64,000 nt of DNA from Psychromonas arctica DSM 14288 (GTDB lineage: Bacteria; Pseudomonadota; Gammaproteobacteria; Enterobacterales; Psychromonadaceae). Of this stretch, positions 1-8,560 are shown in pieces (within the stretch, counting starts at the first letter, position 1; each line of letters begins with the position of its first letter). The notes beneath the pieces were generated by a model. The model saw only the letters and a program-made list of their open reading frames with translations. It was not told the DNA's origin and did not search any database. The stretch spans positions 1 to 64,000 of the forward strand of contig NZ_AXWP01000030.1 in the NCBI RefSeq assembly GCF_000482725.1, given 5' to 3'. A program made the translations under genes and the position numbers.

Positions 1-360
1 GTCACCTCTTGAGATAATATGTCCAAACAAATGCTTGGATACAGTGCCAGGCTTCCCCAGTTATTACACTGACTCCCTGTTAGAAATGACCACCCTCAAA
101 CACAGTGTTGGTCTGACTGAGTATTGGACTTCGCGCTATTTTGGACGCTTATCCACCAACACTGCCGAAACAGGTTACGGTTAGTTGTGTACTTCTAACT
201 TCCTATGGCTTCCTTCAGACCCCACCGTTAGCCAGTGACGCCCTTGCCATTCGGATTATCTTCCCCTCAATCAGGGTGATCTCACTTTCTTGCAAGTGAG
301 CGGGTTTGCCAGCTTTGCTGGGCAAACAAAAACGCCATTTAATGGCTTCGTAAAGGCTCT
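1..360. other. GC-richer hairpin-rich remnant, probable mobile-element debris
   Basis: No intact reading frame covers this stretch. By eye it is clearly richer in G+C than the AT-rich DNA that follows from about 400. It contains several stems: CACTT/AAGTG near 291-306, a strong GTTTGCC-AGC/GCT-GGCAAAC hairpin near 304-328, and GCCATT/ATGGC near 333-346. The composition jump and dense stems suggest the end of an inserted element or a non-coding repeat. I could not identify a family, and the left side is cut by the window edge. Confidence 0.35.
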
Positions 361-680
361 ACTTTCACTAATAACAGCAAGCACAAACTAAATTACCCCT
401 TCTAAATATGATAAAGACGAGATATTCGAAAAGGAGTTTACTTGATTCCGTTATTTAGCCTTGGAAAAGAAAGGCAATAATAATAGTATATTTAAGATCA
501 AAAAATAATCATAAATTTTATGTTTGACGCTATTCGTTGACGGGTGATGTCATTGATAAGAAAAACGTTTGTTTATATTCGAGTCTAGGAAGTCTCATTT
601 TGTAAAAATGACAGGAAATGCTTTCGGTATGAAGTTGAATAACATCGTTAGTACTTTTATTGTTATAGGGGGTTAATCCA
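361..680. other. AT-rich intergenic stretch upstream of the secreted protein gene
   Basis: I see no gene here on either strand. The DNA turns AT-rich after about 380. The run AGGGGG at 667-672 supplies the ribosome binding site for the gene starting at 681. No convincing operator or terminator was found. Confidence 0.4.
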
Positions 681-1277
681 ATGTCAGATCAATATCTTTT
701 ATTGAAACAAACATCGTTAATATCGATAGTCAGCACCTCTTTATTACTCTTGTTTTTTTCACCCTTATCTTTTGCACAGGAGTCAAACCTTAAACAAAAG
801 CAGTTCGACGCCATGCTTGCAAAAGCAGAACAATGTGAGTCAAAAAAAATTCCATTAAATGAGAGGGCACGCTCACTATTAGAAGCTTGCCAGAATTATT
901 GTGAACGTCTGCCACAAACTGCAGGATTTTCAATGATCAAAGGACAGGCAACAAGAGAGCAAGTAGCCGCCTATTACCAACAAGCCCCTCAACTTTGCGA
1001 TAAAGCGTATATTGATTTTATGGCCGCTGCCAAAGTGATAGAAACAGCAGAGAAAGAGGCGGGTAAAAATTCAGTTTCAATCACTTACGGCCTAAAAGAT
1101 AGTCGAGCCAGAAAGATGATTGATGACACTCATCAAACATGCTTAGCACACAAAAACTTCTCCGAGCCTGTTTGTCAATGTGCAACCAAAGCGGTAGTAG
1201 ACATCACCAATACCAGTGGATTACCAGGAAGGATGCCAAGAGATTACTGGGTCTATGCTAATCGATGTAATGAGTAA
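681..1277 (+). CDS. secreted cysteine-rich protein of unknown function
   Basis: A 198-residue protein of unrecognised family. Residues about 8-32 form a hydrophobic signal peptide ending in a plausible SFA-Q cleavage site, so the protein is probably periplasmic. The mature part contains eight cysteines, among them a CQNYC pair and a CQC pair near the C terminus, which suggests disulfides. It is otherwise helical-looking and rich in Lys, Gln and Glu. The start is supported by AGGGGG eight bases upstream of ATG. It stands alone between a possible mobile remnant and a convergent permease gene. No function is assigned; the assignment as a real gene rests on the ribosome site, signal peptide and following terminator. 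Confidence 0.75.
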   Translation: MSDQYLLLKQTSLISIVSTSLLLLFFSPLSFAQESNLKQKQFDAMLAKAEQCESKKIPLNERARSLLEACQNYCERLPQTAGFSMIKGQATREQVAAYYQQAPQLCDKAYIDFMAAAKVIETAEKEAGKNSVSITYGLKDSRARKMIDDTHQTCLAHKNFSEPVCQCATKAVVDITNTSGLPGRMPRDYWVYANRCNE

Positions 1278-1395
1278 GAAGTAAATTATCTTAATGACAA
1301 TATAAATCAGGCTCTCATCTTGATTTGCAAGAAAGAGTTATCATATCGACTTGATGAACTTTAAAACTAGAAATATATCAGCAACTTATTATGAA

Positions 1396-1446
1396 AAATC
1401 ACTAATACTTTTATACGTATGGAAGTATTAGTGATTTCTTTTTAAT
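1396..1446. terminator. bidirectional intrinsic terminator
   Basis: A 15-bp perfect stem (AAATCACTAATACTT at 1396-1410 against 1423-1437) is followed by CTTTTTAAT on the plus strand and preceded by AAAA, which gives a U run on the minus strand. It sits between the convergent genes ending at 1277 and 1495 and can serve both. Confidence 0.85.
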
Positions 1447-1494
1447 AAGCATTAATTTAACGATTACTTTTTAACGACTTCAAAGCTGGAATTA

Positions 1495-2367
1495 TTAATA
1501 GCTCAATCTCAGTATTATAACCCCTATGAAAGCAGTAGCTAATCCTAAAAACTCTTGGCGAGTAAAAGATTCTTTTAAAATAATGCGAGAATACAACAGG
1601 ATGATTAAGATGTTCATTCCAGAAATAGCTGATACTAATCCTGTGTTGCCAATTGCAAAAGCGGATATTATTGCAACCATGCCAGCGACATTAGTCAATC
1701 CAATAAATAAGCCGCAGGAAAATGTTTTTAATCCAGACCAACTAGGACGAGAGTCATTTTCATCCTCCACTATTTTTTTACGATTGGCTAACCAACTCAT
1801 CGCAAAAAGAAAACTACCAAAACCAAACATTGAGGTTAATGTGGCGAACGTATCAGCCTCAAGAAGAGTGGACTGCTTACCTAATAAGTCATTAAATGAA
1901 AAGAATAATGCTGCAAGTAATCCCCATTGCGCACCTTGTAAATTGGTTATGGAAATTTCATTGGAGTAGCGGATAATATAAAGACCACCAAAAATGATAA
2001 AAAAGCCAATCAATTGCAGTGTGGTCAAGGTCTCTTGCCATAATAAAAAAGCAAAAATCAGTACAAATAAGGGAGTTAACCCAGACAAAATACTAATGAG
2101 GGAAGCCTTTCCAACAGAAAAGCCTTTATGTAAAAAAGCATTAGCGGCAAAAGAACCAAAGCCTAATGCTAAACCAACGGCAATATCCGCCCATCCATAC
2201 CATTCTTGGTCTAGCAAGGCGACACCAGAAAGACTTACTAAAAATCCTACAAAAAAGACGCCAAATAAGAATAAATTTCGGTTCATCTTTTTCTGTGATG
2301 TCCATTGGTACAATATCCCTCGCATACCAAAAAAAACAGTAGCGAGTAATGCATATATTATCCACAT
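1495..2367 (-). CDS. EamA/DMT-superfamily permease
   Basis: A 290-residue integral membrane protein with about ten hydrophobic segments arranged as two related halves of five, the usual layout of EamA drug/metabolite transporters. The second half carries the typical end of the family: a segment like SAISGMNILIILLYSRIIL followed by a charged KESFTRQEFLGLA turn and a last helix. The substrate cannot be read from sequence; family members export amino acids, nucleotides or small metabolites. It is monocistronic, converging with the secreted-protein gene across a shared terminator. AAGGA lies about 11 bases upstream of ATG, a slightly long spacing. Confidence 0.85.
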   Translation of the reverse strand: MWIIYALLATVFFGMRGILYQWTSQKKMNRNLFLFGVFFVGFLVSLSGVALLDQEWYGWADIAVGLALGFGSFAANAFLHKGFSVGKASLISILSGLTPLFVLIFAFLLWQETLTTLQLIGFFIIFGGLYIIRYSNEISITNLQGAQWGLLAALFFSFNDLLGKQSTLLEADTFATLTSMFGFGSFLFAMSWLANRKKIVEDENDSRPSWSGLKTFSCGLFIGLTNVAGMVAIISAFAIGNTGLVSAISGMNILIILLYSRIILKESFTRQEFLGLATAFIGVIILRLSY

Positions 2368-2658
2368 AATAAAATGCTTCCTTTAAAGTTGGAATGAAAT
2401 ATTAGTGCTATCAGAGTTTGCTCTTCAATTTAATCGTCAACATGCCATCTTGTATTATTTTGAACTCAAAAATGGAATGCCATATTTTAAAAAGAATATT
2501 TGAAAATAAGCATTCATTTTATTTAGTCTTTATTTGGCTTTGCTTAGCTTTTGGCTTTACTTAGCTTTTATTTAGCTATGCTTTGATAGCCCTTTGGGAC
2601 TACTACCCTTGTGTTGCCGAGATATAAAGAGCCATGATATAAGCGCAGCTATAAATTA
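2368..2658. other. intergenic region with degenerate TTAGCTTT-type repeats
   Basis: No gene seen. Between about 2516 and 2590 a loose array of units resembling TTTAGCTTTTATTTGGCTT recurs five or six times with substitutions (TTTAGTC, TTTGGCTTTGC, TTAGCTTTTGGC, TTACTTAGC, TTATTTAGC). The rest is AT-rich and holds the promoter of the upstream permease on the minus strand. Confidence 0.45.
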
Positions 2659-2682
2659 TTCGGTGGCATAGTGATCACCGAA
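2659..2682 (-). terminator. terminator-like hairpin after rnk
   Basis: TTCGGTG at 2659-2665 pairs with CACCGAA at 2676-2682, 15 bases beyond the rnk stop codon. The U tract on the minus strand is weak (TAATTTAT); on the plus strand CTTTTTAA follows, so it could act in either direction. Confidence 0.5.
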
Positions 2683-2696
2683 CTTTTTAATGTGAC

Positions 2697-3110
2697 TTAT
2701 CGATGAAGTTCGCCATCTCTCTCTGGTTGATACAGTATTTCTTTAATCATTACTTTGATTGTTCCCCCACCTGGTTTTGGCCATTCAATTCTGTCCCCAA
2801 TAGAAAGCCCAAGAAGAGCACTTCCGACGGGAGCTAATATTGATATTTTCTCACCTTTTGAATCAATATCTTTGGGATAAACAAGGGTAAGCACAAACTC
2901 TTTTAGTGATGAGTCAACAGAGAATTTTACGGTAGAATTCATGGTAACTAGATCCGGAAGAATCTGTTCAGGATCGACTATATTGGCACGAGCGAGTTCC
3001 TCTTCAAGTCCACTCACTCCTGCCACACTGTTTTTAGGTAACAGATCAATGACGTTATATAATCGGTCTAAATCTAAGGACGAAATAGTAATTTCTGGTT
3101 TTTGATTCAT
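2697..3110 (-). CDS. rnk: nucleoside diphosphate kinase regulator Rnk
   Basis: A 137-residue GreA/GreB-family protein that binds RNA polymerase near the secondary channel. The N-terminal half is the short Rnk coiled coil (LDLDRLYNVIDLL, then LEEELARANIV), and the C-terminal half is the FKBP-like Gre domain with VTMNSTVKF, LVYP and APVGSALLGLSIGD, nearly identical to E. coli Rnk motifs. Unlike GreA it lacks the long cleavage-stimulating hairpin. I chose ATG at 3110 because GAG lies seven bases upstream; an in-frame ATG at 3125 has no ribosome site. The gene appears monocistronic. Identification is from characteristic motifs and length. Confidence 0.92.
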   Translation of the reverse strand: MNQKPEITISSLDLDRLYNVIDLLPKNSVAGVSGLEEELARANIVDPEQILPDLVTMNSTVKFSVDSSLKEFVLTLVYPKDIDSKGEKISILAPVGSALLGLSIGDRIEWPKPGGGTIKVMIKEILYQPERDGELHR

Positions 3111-3367
3111 TTTTATTCTCAGCATTATTAATACAACAATTATTTAAAGATCTAACACAGGTCAGAACATTTATTCGTAGAGACGTTAAAGATTAACTTA
3201 ACGTTCGTTAACATAGATTGGGTGGGGTCAAAATAGAAATAACAAATATATTTCAATAAGATAAAATATATTTTGTTATTTACACTACGACGACACAGCA
3301 CCTCATATACAATTTTTATAACTATTTTGACTATTGTTGTGTTTGATTTTCAATCGGTAATTTTTAA

Positions 3368-3397
3368 AATGAGGCCAATATATGGCCCCATCATTAT
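3368..3397 (-). terminator. hairpin after small basic ORF
   Basis: On the minus strand AATGA-(TGG)-GGCC pairs with GGCC-TCATT around a 7-base loop, followed by TTAAAAA. It directly follows the stop codon of the 36-residue ORF and would end that transcript. The stem has a three-base bulge, so this is moderate evidence. Confidence 0.4.
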
Positions 3398-3508
3398 TTA
3401 ACCTTTTCTTTTTCTAGGTTTTACAATTTTATTGCTATTATCTTCTTTCTTAAGTTTCCGTTTTTCTTTCAATGATAAAACGGGCTTTTTCATTTCACTC
3501 TTTGACAT
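3398..3508 (-). CDS. small, highly basic 36-residue protein
   Basis: A short frame of 36 codons beginning MSKSEMKKPVLSLKEKRKLK and ending in VKPRKRKG. About 40 percent of residues are Lys or Arg. An AGGTGAT ribosome site lies just upstream of ATG and a bulged hairpin follows the stop, so it looks like a complete gene. From memory, similar short proteins with an M-K-K-P-x-L-S-L-K-E-K-R core recur in marine gammaproteobacteria, but I cannot confirm that here. A nucleic-acid or ribosome-binding role is plausible from charge alone. Its function is unknown. Confidence 0.65.
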   Translation of the reverse strand: MSKSEMKKPVLSLKEKRKLKKEDNSNKIVKPRKRKG

Positions 3509-3728
3509 ATCATCACCTAAATAATAAATAACAGATTAATTACGTATTTTTGTAACAAAACTAAAATTTACTCAGATTCAACTCACATAGCCTCCTGATC
3601 TATTTTGATAAATATTAATCACATACGATTAGACAAAATGTATATAAAAAAGTCACAATAAACCTATTTATGGAGAGGTTTAATTGATCTCATAAGTTTG
3701 TTTTAAGTTTAATATTATTGGGAAGATT

Positions 3729-3797
3729 ATCTGCAAATACAGATGGGCATAGACATATGCCCGCTTAAGAGGGGAATTTAAGGACGAAGCTCCTTAA
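3729..3797. ncRNA. three tandem stem-loops, candidate structured RNA
   Basis: Three perfect hairpins follow each other: ATCTG/CAGAT (3729-3744), GGGCATA/TATGCCC with a GACA loop (3745-3762), and TTAAGGA/TCCTTAA (3778-3797). The first two abut without a gap. The surrounding DNA is AT-rich and carries no reading frame. The direction of transcription cannot be decided, and no U tract follows on either strand, so a small RNA is a hypothesis only. Confidence 0.3.
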
Positions 3798-4061
3798 GAA
3801 ATTGATAGTATAAAATATTGATGTTTTCATAAGCTCAATATAACAACTTAAATAATAACTTCAAGCTTATCCAGTAAGATTTAACAAAAGAAAAAATTAA
3901 CTATTTCAAGCAACTAATTTTAGAATCAAAAAGTAAAGTAAAAGAGTTTTTCTTTACTTTTAAGCTCTCAAATAAAAAGACAAAGCGGTGGGTAATACTA
4001 CTCCGTAACAACCTTCTTATAAGCTATTCAAAGGGAGAAATAAAATCGCAGACAAGCACAA

Positions 4062-4109
4062 TAATAAAAAATAAGACACCTCAATACTTGAATTCAAAAC
4101 CAAGATGTC
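4062..4109 (-). terminator. intrinsic terminator of DUF4202 gene
   Basis: On the minus strand GACATCTTGG pairs, with several G-U pairs, to GGTGTC and neighbours, followed by TTATTTTTTATTA. It lies about 35 bases after the stop codon at 4143. Confidence 0.6.
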
Positions 4110-4142
4110 GAATCACCTAAAATAAAACAAAGTAAGCTAAAA

Positions 4143-4739
4143 TCAACTAATAGCTTTAACAATTAAACTTTGTAAAGAGGCAGGTAATTCAATTTTCCCC
4201 GCTAAAACAAATTGATGTGCATCATCTGACATTTTTCGCCATGTTTTAAGAATAATACCAATCCATTTTTCTTCAGTATATTCAGGATGTTTTAGGGCAA
4301 AAGCTAACATGTAATATTCAATGAACACTAAGCCAGCAACATCTTCAACCAACTGACTATCAGGGTTTCGTTTAATTGCTTTTTTACCGACGGCATTTTT
4401 AACTTGTTCAATATCATCTGGTTCATACCCAACTTGCTGCATCAAGGTAGCAACACCATTTGCATGAAAGGTATAAAGCTCAGATCGCCACTGGTGATAT
4501 CCCTGCTTACCCGCCGGATAATCACTACGCAATGATTTCCAGCGTTGAATATGTTGACCACGTACAGCTATTTTTAATAATTCACTGGCGTCAGGTTTAA
4601 AACGATTCAACATCTCACTCATGCGTTGAGAATATAAACGTTCCTTTGGCCACTCTTTATCCCCTACTAACTCTTTATTTGGATCTTCATTATTAACGTC
4701 ATCAATTAAGCCAATGACTTGTTCAAGTTTTTGATTCAT
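4143..4739 (-). CDS. DUF4202 family protein
   Basis: A 198-residue soluble protein that I recognise as DUF4202 from its pattern: an N-terminal acidic helix, RLYSQRMSEML, LKIAVRGQHIQRW, a Tyr-rich GYHQWR stretch, and VEDVAGLVFIEYYML. The family is cytoplasmic with no established reaction; conserved His, Arg and Asp/Glu residues in GQHIQRW and VEDV hint at metal or phosphate binding, which is inference. In other bacteria some members sit near sulfur or amino-acid genes, but here the gene stands alone between an intergenic region and the BCCT transporter. It has no signal peptide. Confidence 0.75.
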   Translation of the reverse strand: MNQKLEQVIGLIDDVNNEDPNKELVGDKEWPKERLYSQRMSEMLNRFKPDASELLKIAVRGQHIQRWKSLRSDYPAGKQGYHQWRSELYTFHANGVATLMQQVGYEPDDIEQVKNAVGKKAIKRNPDSQLVEDVAGLVFIEYYMLAFALKHPEYTEEKWIGIILKTWRKMSDDAHQFVLAGKIELPASLQSLIVKAIS

Positions 4740-5051
4740 AACATGCTCCCTGCAACTTATCGCGATAGGTAAATACAGGCTAACTATATAAAAATACTTA
4801 CAACAAAAAAATAAAAAACATTCACAACATTAAATAACCTCAGTTCTGGATAAGCAAAGCGATACAACACCTTTATTTCGCAGATTTATTGGTTAAATTA
4901 TCTCTCAATAACCAGTTACTGCTTCAATAATTCGCCTTGTACTACGCAAAACTAACGCTACTGTATAGCCAAAAAACATAATCTTATGATTTTAAATATA
5001 ATTCCACTTTCATTAGCCAGAATTGAGCTTAAATATTCATATTTGTGATAG
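4740..5051. other. intergenic region without recognised features
   Basis: AT-rich; upstream (promoter side) of the DUF4202 gene on the minus strand. I see no reading frame, repeat or convincing operator. Confidence 0.35.
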
Positions 5052-5090
5052 AAAAAAGCTCCCTTGTACCAGGCACAAGAGAGCTTTTTA
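5052..5090 (-). terminator. intrinsic terminator of BCCT gene
   Basis: AAAAAAGCTC-CTTGT pairs with ACAAG-GAGCTTTTT around a short loop. The run of T on both sides makes it usable on both strands; it lies 25 bases past the BCCT stop codon. Confidence 0.85.
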
Positions 5091-5114
5091 TAAAGCCTTA
5101 ATACTGGTTATATA

Positions 5115-6749
5115 TTAGCTTTGTTTAATTCGCTCATCTATTACCTTTGGTTTATCTACTTCAGTTAATAACCCTTTCAGCAAACTAACACAGCCTAGCA
5201 GAAGAATAATAGTAAAAGGCAGTGCTGCGATGATGGTGATCGATTGCAACGCTTGAATAGACTGAGTACCACCAATCCACAGCATTACCATTGCGATAAC
5301 CCCCGAGATAATAGCCCACACTATTTTTTGTTTCATTGGCACTTCTAGTTTGCCTCCCGCTGTCATGCTATCAATAACAATGGAGCCTGAATCTAATGTA
5401 GTTACAAAGAAAACAACAATTAAAACGACTGCGATAATAGATAAAACATCACCGAGAGGGTAAGCATCGAGCATATAAAAGAGGCTTAAAGACACATCTG
5501 TAATACCTTGCTCTGCACCTAATAATCCAACTTTATCAATTATCTGTTCAATAGCCACACCACCAAACACTGACATCCAAGCTGTTGTCACTAAAGTAGG
5601 GATAACTAGGACACAAACAAGGAATTCACGAACAGTACGCCCCTTAGAGATACGCGCTACAAACATGCCAAAGAAAGGCGCATAAGCGACCCACCATGCC
5701 CAATAAAATACTGTCCACCCATGTAACCATGTTGTATCGTCACGTCCTGAAGACTGGCTTAACGGAATTATATTTTTTACATAACCCACCACTGCCGTAG
5801 CTAAAGAATCAAGTACCGTTGTGAAATTCAAAGCAGCAATTAGCCCCAAGAATATAAAAGCAATGACCATATTTAGGTTACTTAACAGTTTAACCCCGCC
5901 GTCCATTCCTCGAGTGACCGATAGAATAGCTAACCCCATAATTAATAGAATAATGAACTGCTTTAGATAAAGGCTATTTTCAAAACCAAAAACATGACTA
6001 ATACCACTAGCCGCCTGTGCACCACCTAACCCAAGAGAAGTTGCTAGACCAAATAAGGTCACTAATACGGTTAATACATCAATAATATCACCGGTTATGC
6101 CCCAAACTTTATCTCCTAAAAGCGGATAAAAAACAGAGCGCATGGATAGTGGCAGGCCTTTGTTATATACAAAATAAGCTAAACAAAGTGCTGTCATTCC
6201 GTAGATAGCCCAAGCATGCAGTCCCCAGTGAAAAACCGTCGCACCTAGCGCGAGTTCGCGGCCTTCTGGCGTAAAAGGTTCTGCATTCAATGGAGTTCCA
6301 TACCAATTGGTAAAGAAAGCGGTCGGTTCTGCCACCCCCCAGAAAATTAATCCAATCCCCATGCCCGCTGCAAAGAGCATTGAAATCCATGACATTGTTG
6401 AATAATCAGTAGTCGCTTTATCACCGCCCAAGCGAATTTTACCCAAAGGCGAAAATGCTAATACAATGGCAAAGATTAATAAGATATTGGCCCCCCACAT
6501 AAATAGGAAGTCAAAATTAGACAGGACAGAGCCTTTAATTGAGTCAATGGCTGCTTTTGCATCGGCAGGCTCTAGCATTAGCAAAGTGACGATGAAAAGG
6601 ATAGATAACGCTACTGAAGCAGTGAAAACTGTGTTGTGGACATCGAAGCCCCATTTATTAAAATTATCCTGACCGACCTGATAATCTGTTGATTCAATAC
6701 TGTACTTGTTTGGTTTAAATTTCATAAACTGTGGCTTACCTATTTGCAT
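5115..6749 (-). CDS. BCCT-family betaine/choline/carnitine transporter
   Basis: About 544 residues with some 12 transmembrane helices. The glycine-rich helix reads AAGMGIGLIFWGVAEP, the form of sodium-coupled members such as BetP, whereas proton-coupled E. coli BetT has GIGIDL. The TM8 signature WTVFYWAWWVAYAPFFGMF followed by ARISKGRTVREF supplies the aromatic substrate cage. Likely role: Na+-driven uptake of glycine betaine or a related quaternary amine for osmoprotection. The frame also opens upstream with TTG; I use ATG at 6749, but ATG at 6725 is equally possible since neither has a well-placed ribosome site. It lacks the long regulatory C-terminal tail of BetP. The gene is monocistronic, with an unusually structured leader. 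Confidence 0.9.
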   Translation of the reverse strand: MQIGKPQFMKFKPNKYSIESTDYQVGQDNFNKWGFDVHNTVFTASVALSILFIVTLLMLEPADAKAAIDSIKGSVLSNFDFLFMWGANILLIFAIVLAFSPLGKIRLGGDKATTDYSTMSWISMLFAAGMGIGLIFWGVAEPTAFFTNWYGTPLNAEPFTPEGRELALGATVFHWGLHAWAIYGMTALCLAYFVYNKGLPLSMRSVFYPLLGDKVWGITGDIIDVLTVLVTLFGLATSLGLGGAQAASGISHVFGFENSLYLKQFIILLIMGLAILSVTRGMDGGVKLLSNLNMVIAFIFLGLIAALNFTTVLDSLATAVVGYVKNIIPLSQSSGRDDTTWLHGWTVFYWAWWVAYAPFFGMFVARISKGRTVREFLVCVLVIPTLVTTAWMSVFGGVAIEQIIDKVGLLGAEQGITDVSLSLFYMLDAYPLGDVLSIIAVVLIVVFFVTTLDSGSIVIDSMTAGGKLEVPMKQKIVWAIISGVIAMVMLWIGGTQSIQALQSITIIAALPFTIILLLGCVSLLKGLLTEVDKPKVIDERIKQS

Positions 6750-6785
6750 TAACAAATAGAAAGACCTACTCCATATTTAAGTTAT

Positions 6786-6905
6786 ATTTGACTAGTCAGC
6801 CCACCATAATAGACCATGGTCAAATCCTCTTATCGGAGTGATTTTAGGCTTTATTGCTAGTCCCCTAGCCGGCTACTCTACCATAGAAAGCACCCTCTAC
6901 GAGCG
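6786..6905 (-). promoter_or_regulatory. structured 5' leader of the BCCT gene, riboswitch-like candidate
   Basis: Just upstream of the transporter start the DNA becomes less AT-rich and packs several stems. On the minus strand these include GCTAG-GGGA-CTAGC (6856-6869), the overlapping palindrome TAGCCGGCTA (6866-6875), AAATC-A-CTC/GAG-GATTT around CGATAA (about 6822-6845), and the palindromes GACCATGGTC (6812-6821) and GACTAGTC (6790-6797). I do not recognise a known riboswitch consensus. Several of these stems compete, which is compatible with a switching leader but equally with protein-binding palindromes. Confidence 0.35.
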
Positions 6906-7225
6906 TTAATATAACCATCTAATTTAATTGGAATTATTTGCAATATAGTGTTTTGACGTGAAGTTATTAAAATTAATAATATTAGTAATATTAATCTTCA
7001 GAAATAAAGATTACTTTTATTGCTTAGTGTCTAGTTCATGATTAACCGTTAATTATCTATAAATAATGAACTAGGCATTTTGTCGATTTAATACCATCAT
7101 GATTGTCTTTATTTTTAAATCACCAGTTTCAAGAGAAAGCCTCTAAGTAATGACTGAGTATTAATAGCCCTTTCACCTCAATACCTTCTCTAATATCGAT
7201 ATTAACTGGCTATAAATAATGGCGG
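6906..7225. other. AT-rich intergenic region between the BCCT leader and dsdA
   Basis: No gene. A 9-bp inverted repeat CTAGTTCAT/ATGAACTAG spans 7031-7074 and a 14-bp palindrome TAATATCGATATTA lies at 7191-7204, just past the dsdA stop codon. Neither has a clear U tract. Confidence 0.35.
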
Positions 7226-8560
7226 TTAAGCAGGTGTTAACGACTGAGCAAGATAATCATCCATCTCTTTTTTGGGTACCATGCCGCCACCCGTTGCCCA
7301 CACTAAATGAGTAGCATTTTGCATTTTAATGGCATCTAATTGTAAGCGATTTTTATACTCTATATTTTTATTCACTATGATCGGGCCTACTATGCCAGCG
7401 AGTGCAGAAGGCTCAAGTTGAATGTTTTCTAATTCATTGATCTCAGCTAAATGATGATACATACGGTGATCTGAAATCGTATAATACCCATCCAACAGAC
7501 GTTGCATCGCTCTACCTACAAATCCTGATGCTCTCCCCACCGCTAACCCATCTGCGGCAGTGATATTATCAATACCGAGATCTTGAACTGAAACCCCATC
7601 ATGTAATCCAGTATAAACACCTAATAACATGCATGGTGAGTGTGTTGGTTCAGCAAAGATACAATGCACATTATCACCAAAAGCCATTTTCAAACCAAAT
7701 GCAACACCGCCGGGGCCACCACCTACACCACAGGGTAAATAGACGAATAGAGGATGCTCTCGATCCACGCGGAAGCCCATTTCATGGAACTGTTCTTTTA
7801 AACGTTGACCAGCAACGGCGTAACCGAGAAAAAGTGTTTGTGAATTTTCATCATCAATAAAAAAACAATTGTTATCACTCTCAGCCTGTTGACGACCTTG
7901 CTCCACCGCAACACTATAATCTTGTTCATATTCAATAACGTTCACACCATGGTTACGCAGTTTATCTTTTTTCCATTGTCTTGCATCTGCAGACATATGA
8001 ACAGAAACGGAGAAACCTAATTTAGCGCTCATAATGCCAATAGACATGCCTAAATTACCTGTTGAACCTACGGCGATACGATAACCTTTAAAAAACGCTC
8101 TAAACTGATCACTATCCAGTTTACGATAGTCATCAGACTCTTCTAATAAACCGGCAGTTATCGCTAACTTTTCTGCATGTGTTAATACTTCGTATATTCC
8201 ACCTCGCGCTTTAATTGAACCTGATATAGGTAAGTGGCTATCTTTTTTTAACATCATTTTTCCTGCAATTAGTGTCGTGTATTCACGCTCTAACTGTGTT
8301 TGCATCTTGCTAATGCTGACCACCTCAGATTCAATAATGCCATTGCTTGCAGCCGTCTCAGGAAAGACCTGTGCTAAATAAGGTGCAAATCTTGTTAACC
8401 TATCACTGGCTGCTTTAATATCATTATAATTGAGCCCAACATAAGGCAGACCTTCTTCTAAACTAGTTATATTAGGGTTGAACCAACTTATTTCTTGCAA
8501 TGCAATCAATTGCTCAAGTAAAGGGAATTCAGTAATAAGCTTTTGTATATTCAGCGACAT
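7226..8560 (-). CDS. dsdA: D-serine dehydratase (D-serine ammonia-lyase)
   Basis: A 444-residue PLP enzyme converting D-serine to pyruvate and ammonia in the cytoplasm. The Schiff-base lysine is K117 in [11 protein letters not shown], the phosphate-binding loop [11 protein letters not shown] follows, and a second glycine loop reads [14 protein letters not shown]. Length and motifs match E. coli DsdA, whose lysine is residue 118. I start at ATG 8560 with AAGG about 11 bases upstream; an in-frame GTG at 8572 is less likely. No dsdC regulator or dsdX permease is adjacent; the nearest transporter is the BCCT gene, with a long gap. It probably serves detoxification or use of D-serine as a carbon and nitrogen source. 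Confidence 0.93.
   Translation of the reverse strand: MSLNIQKLITEFPLLEQLIALQEISWFNPNITSLEEGLPYVGLNYNDIKAASDRLTRFAPYLAQVFPETAASNGIIESEVVSISKMQTQLEREYTTLIAGKMMLKKDSHLPISGSIKARGGIYEVLTHAEKLAITAGLLEESDDYRKLDSDQFRAFFKGYRIAVGSTGNLGMSIGIMSAKLGFSVSVHMSADARQWKKDKLRNHGVNVIEYEQDYSVAVEQGRQQAESDNNCFFIDDENSQTLFLGYAVAGQRLKEQFHEMGFRVDREHPLFVYLPCGVGGGPGGVAFGLKMAFGDNVHCIFAEPTHSPCMLLGVYTGLHDGVSVQDLGIDNITAADGLAVGRASGFVGRAMQRLLDGYYTISDHRMYHHLAEINELENIQLEPSALAGIVGPIIVNKNIEYKNRLQLDAIKMQNATHLVWATGGGMVPKKEMDDYLAQSLTPA

Larger units (their letters stand above)
3509..4142. other. long intergenic region with structured elements
   Basis: No gene seen in 634 bases. The stretch holds three consecutive stem-loops at 3729-3797, a 10-bp stem AAAAGTAAAG/CTTTACTTTT at 3929-3961, and the terminator of the downstream DUF4202 gene at 4062-4109. 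These are listed separately. Confidence 0.5.

Noticed and set aside
1526-1969. 147-codon plus-strand frame over the EamA permease
   Set aside because: It lies antisense to a clear membrane-protein gene and has no ribosome site or family pattern.
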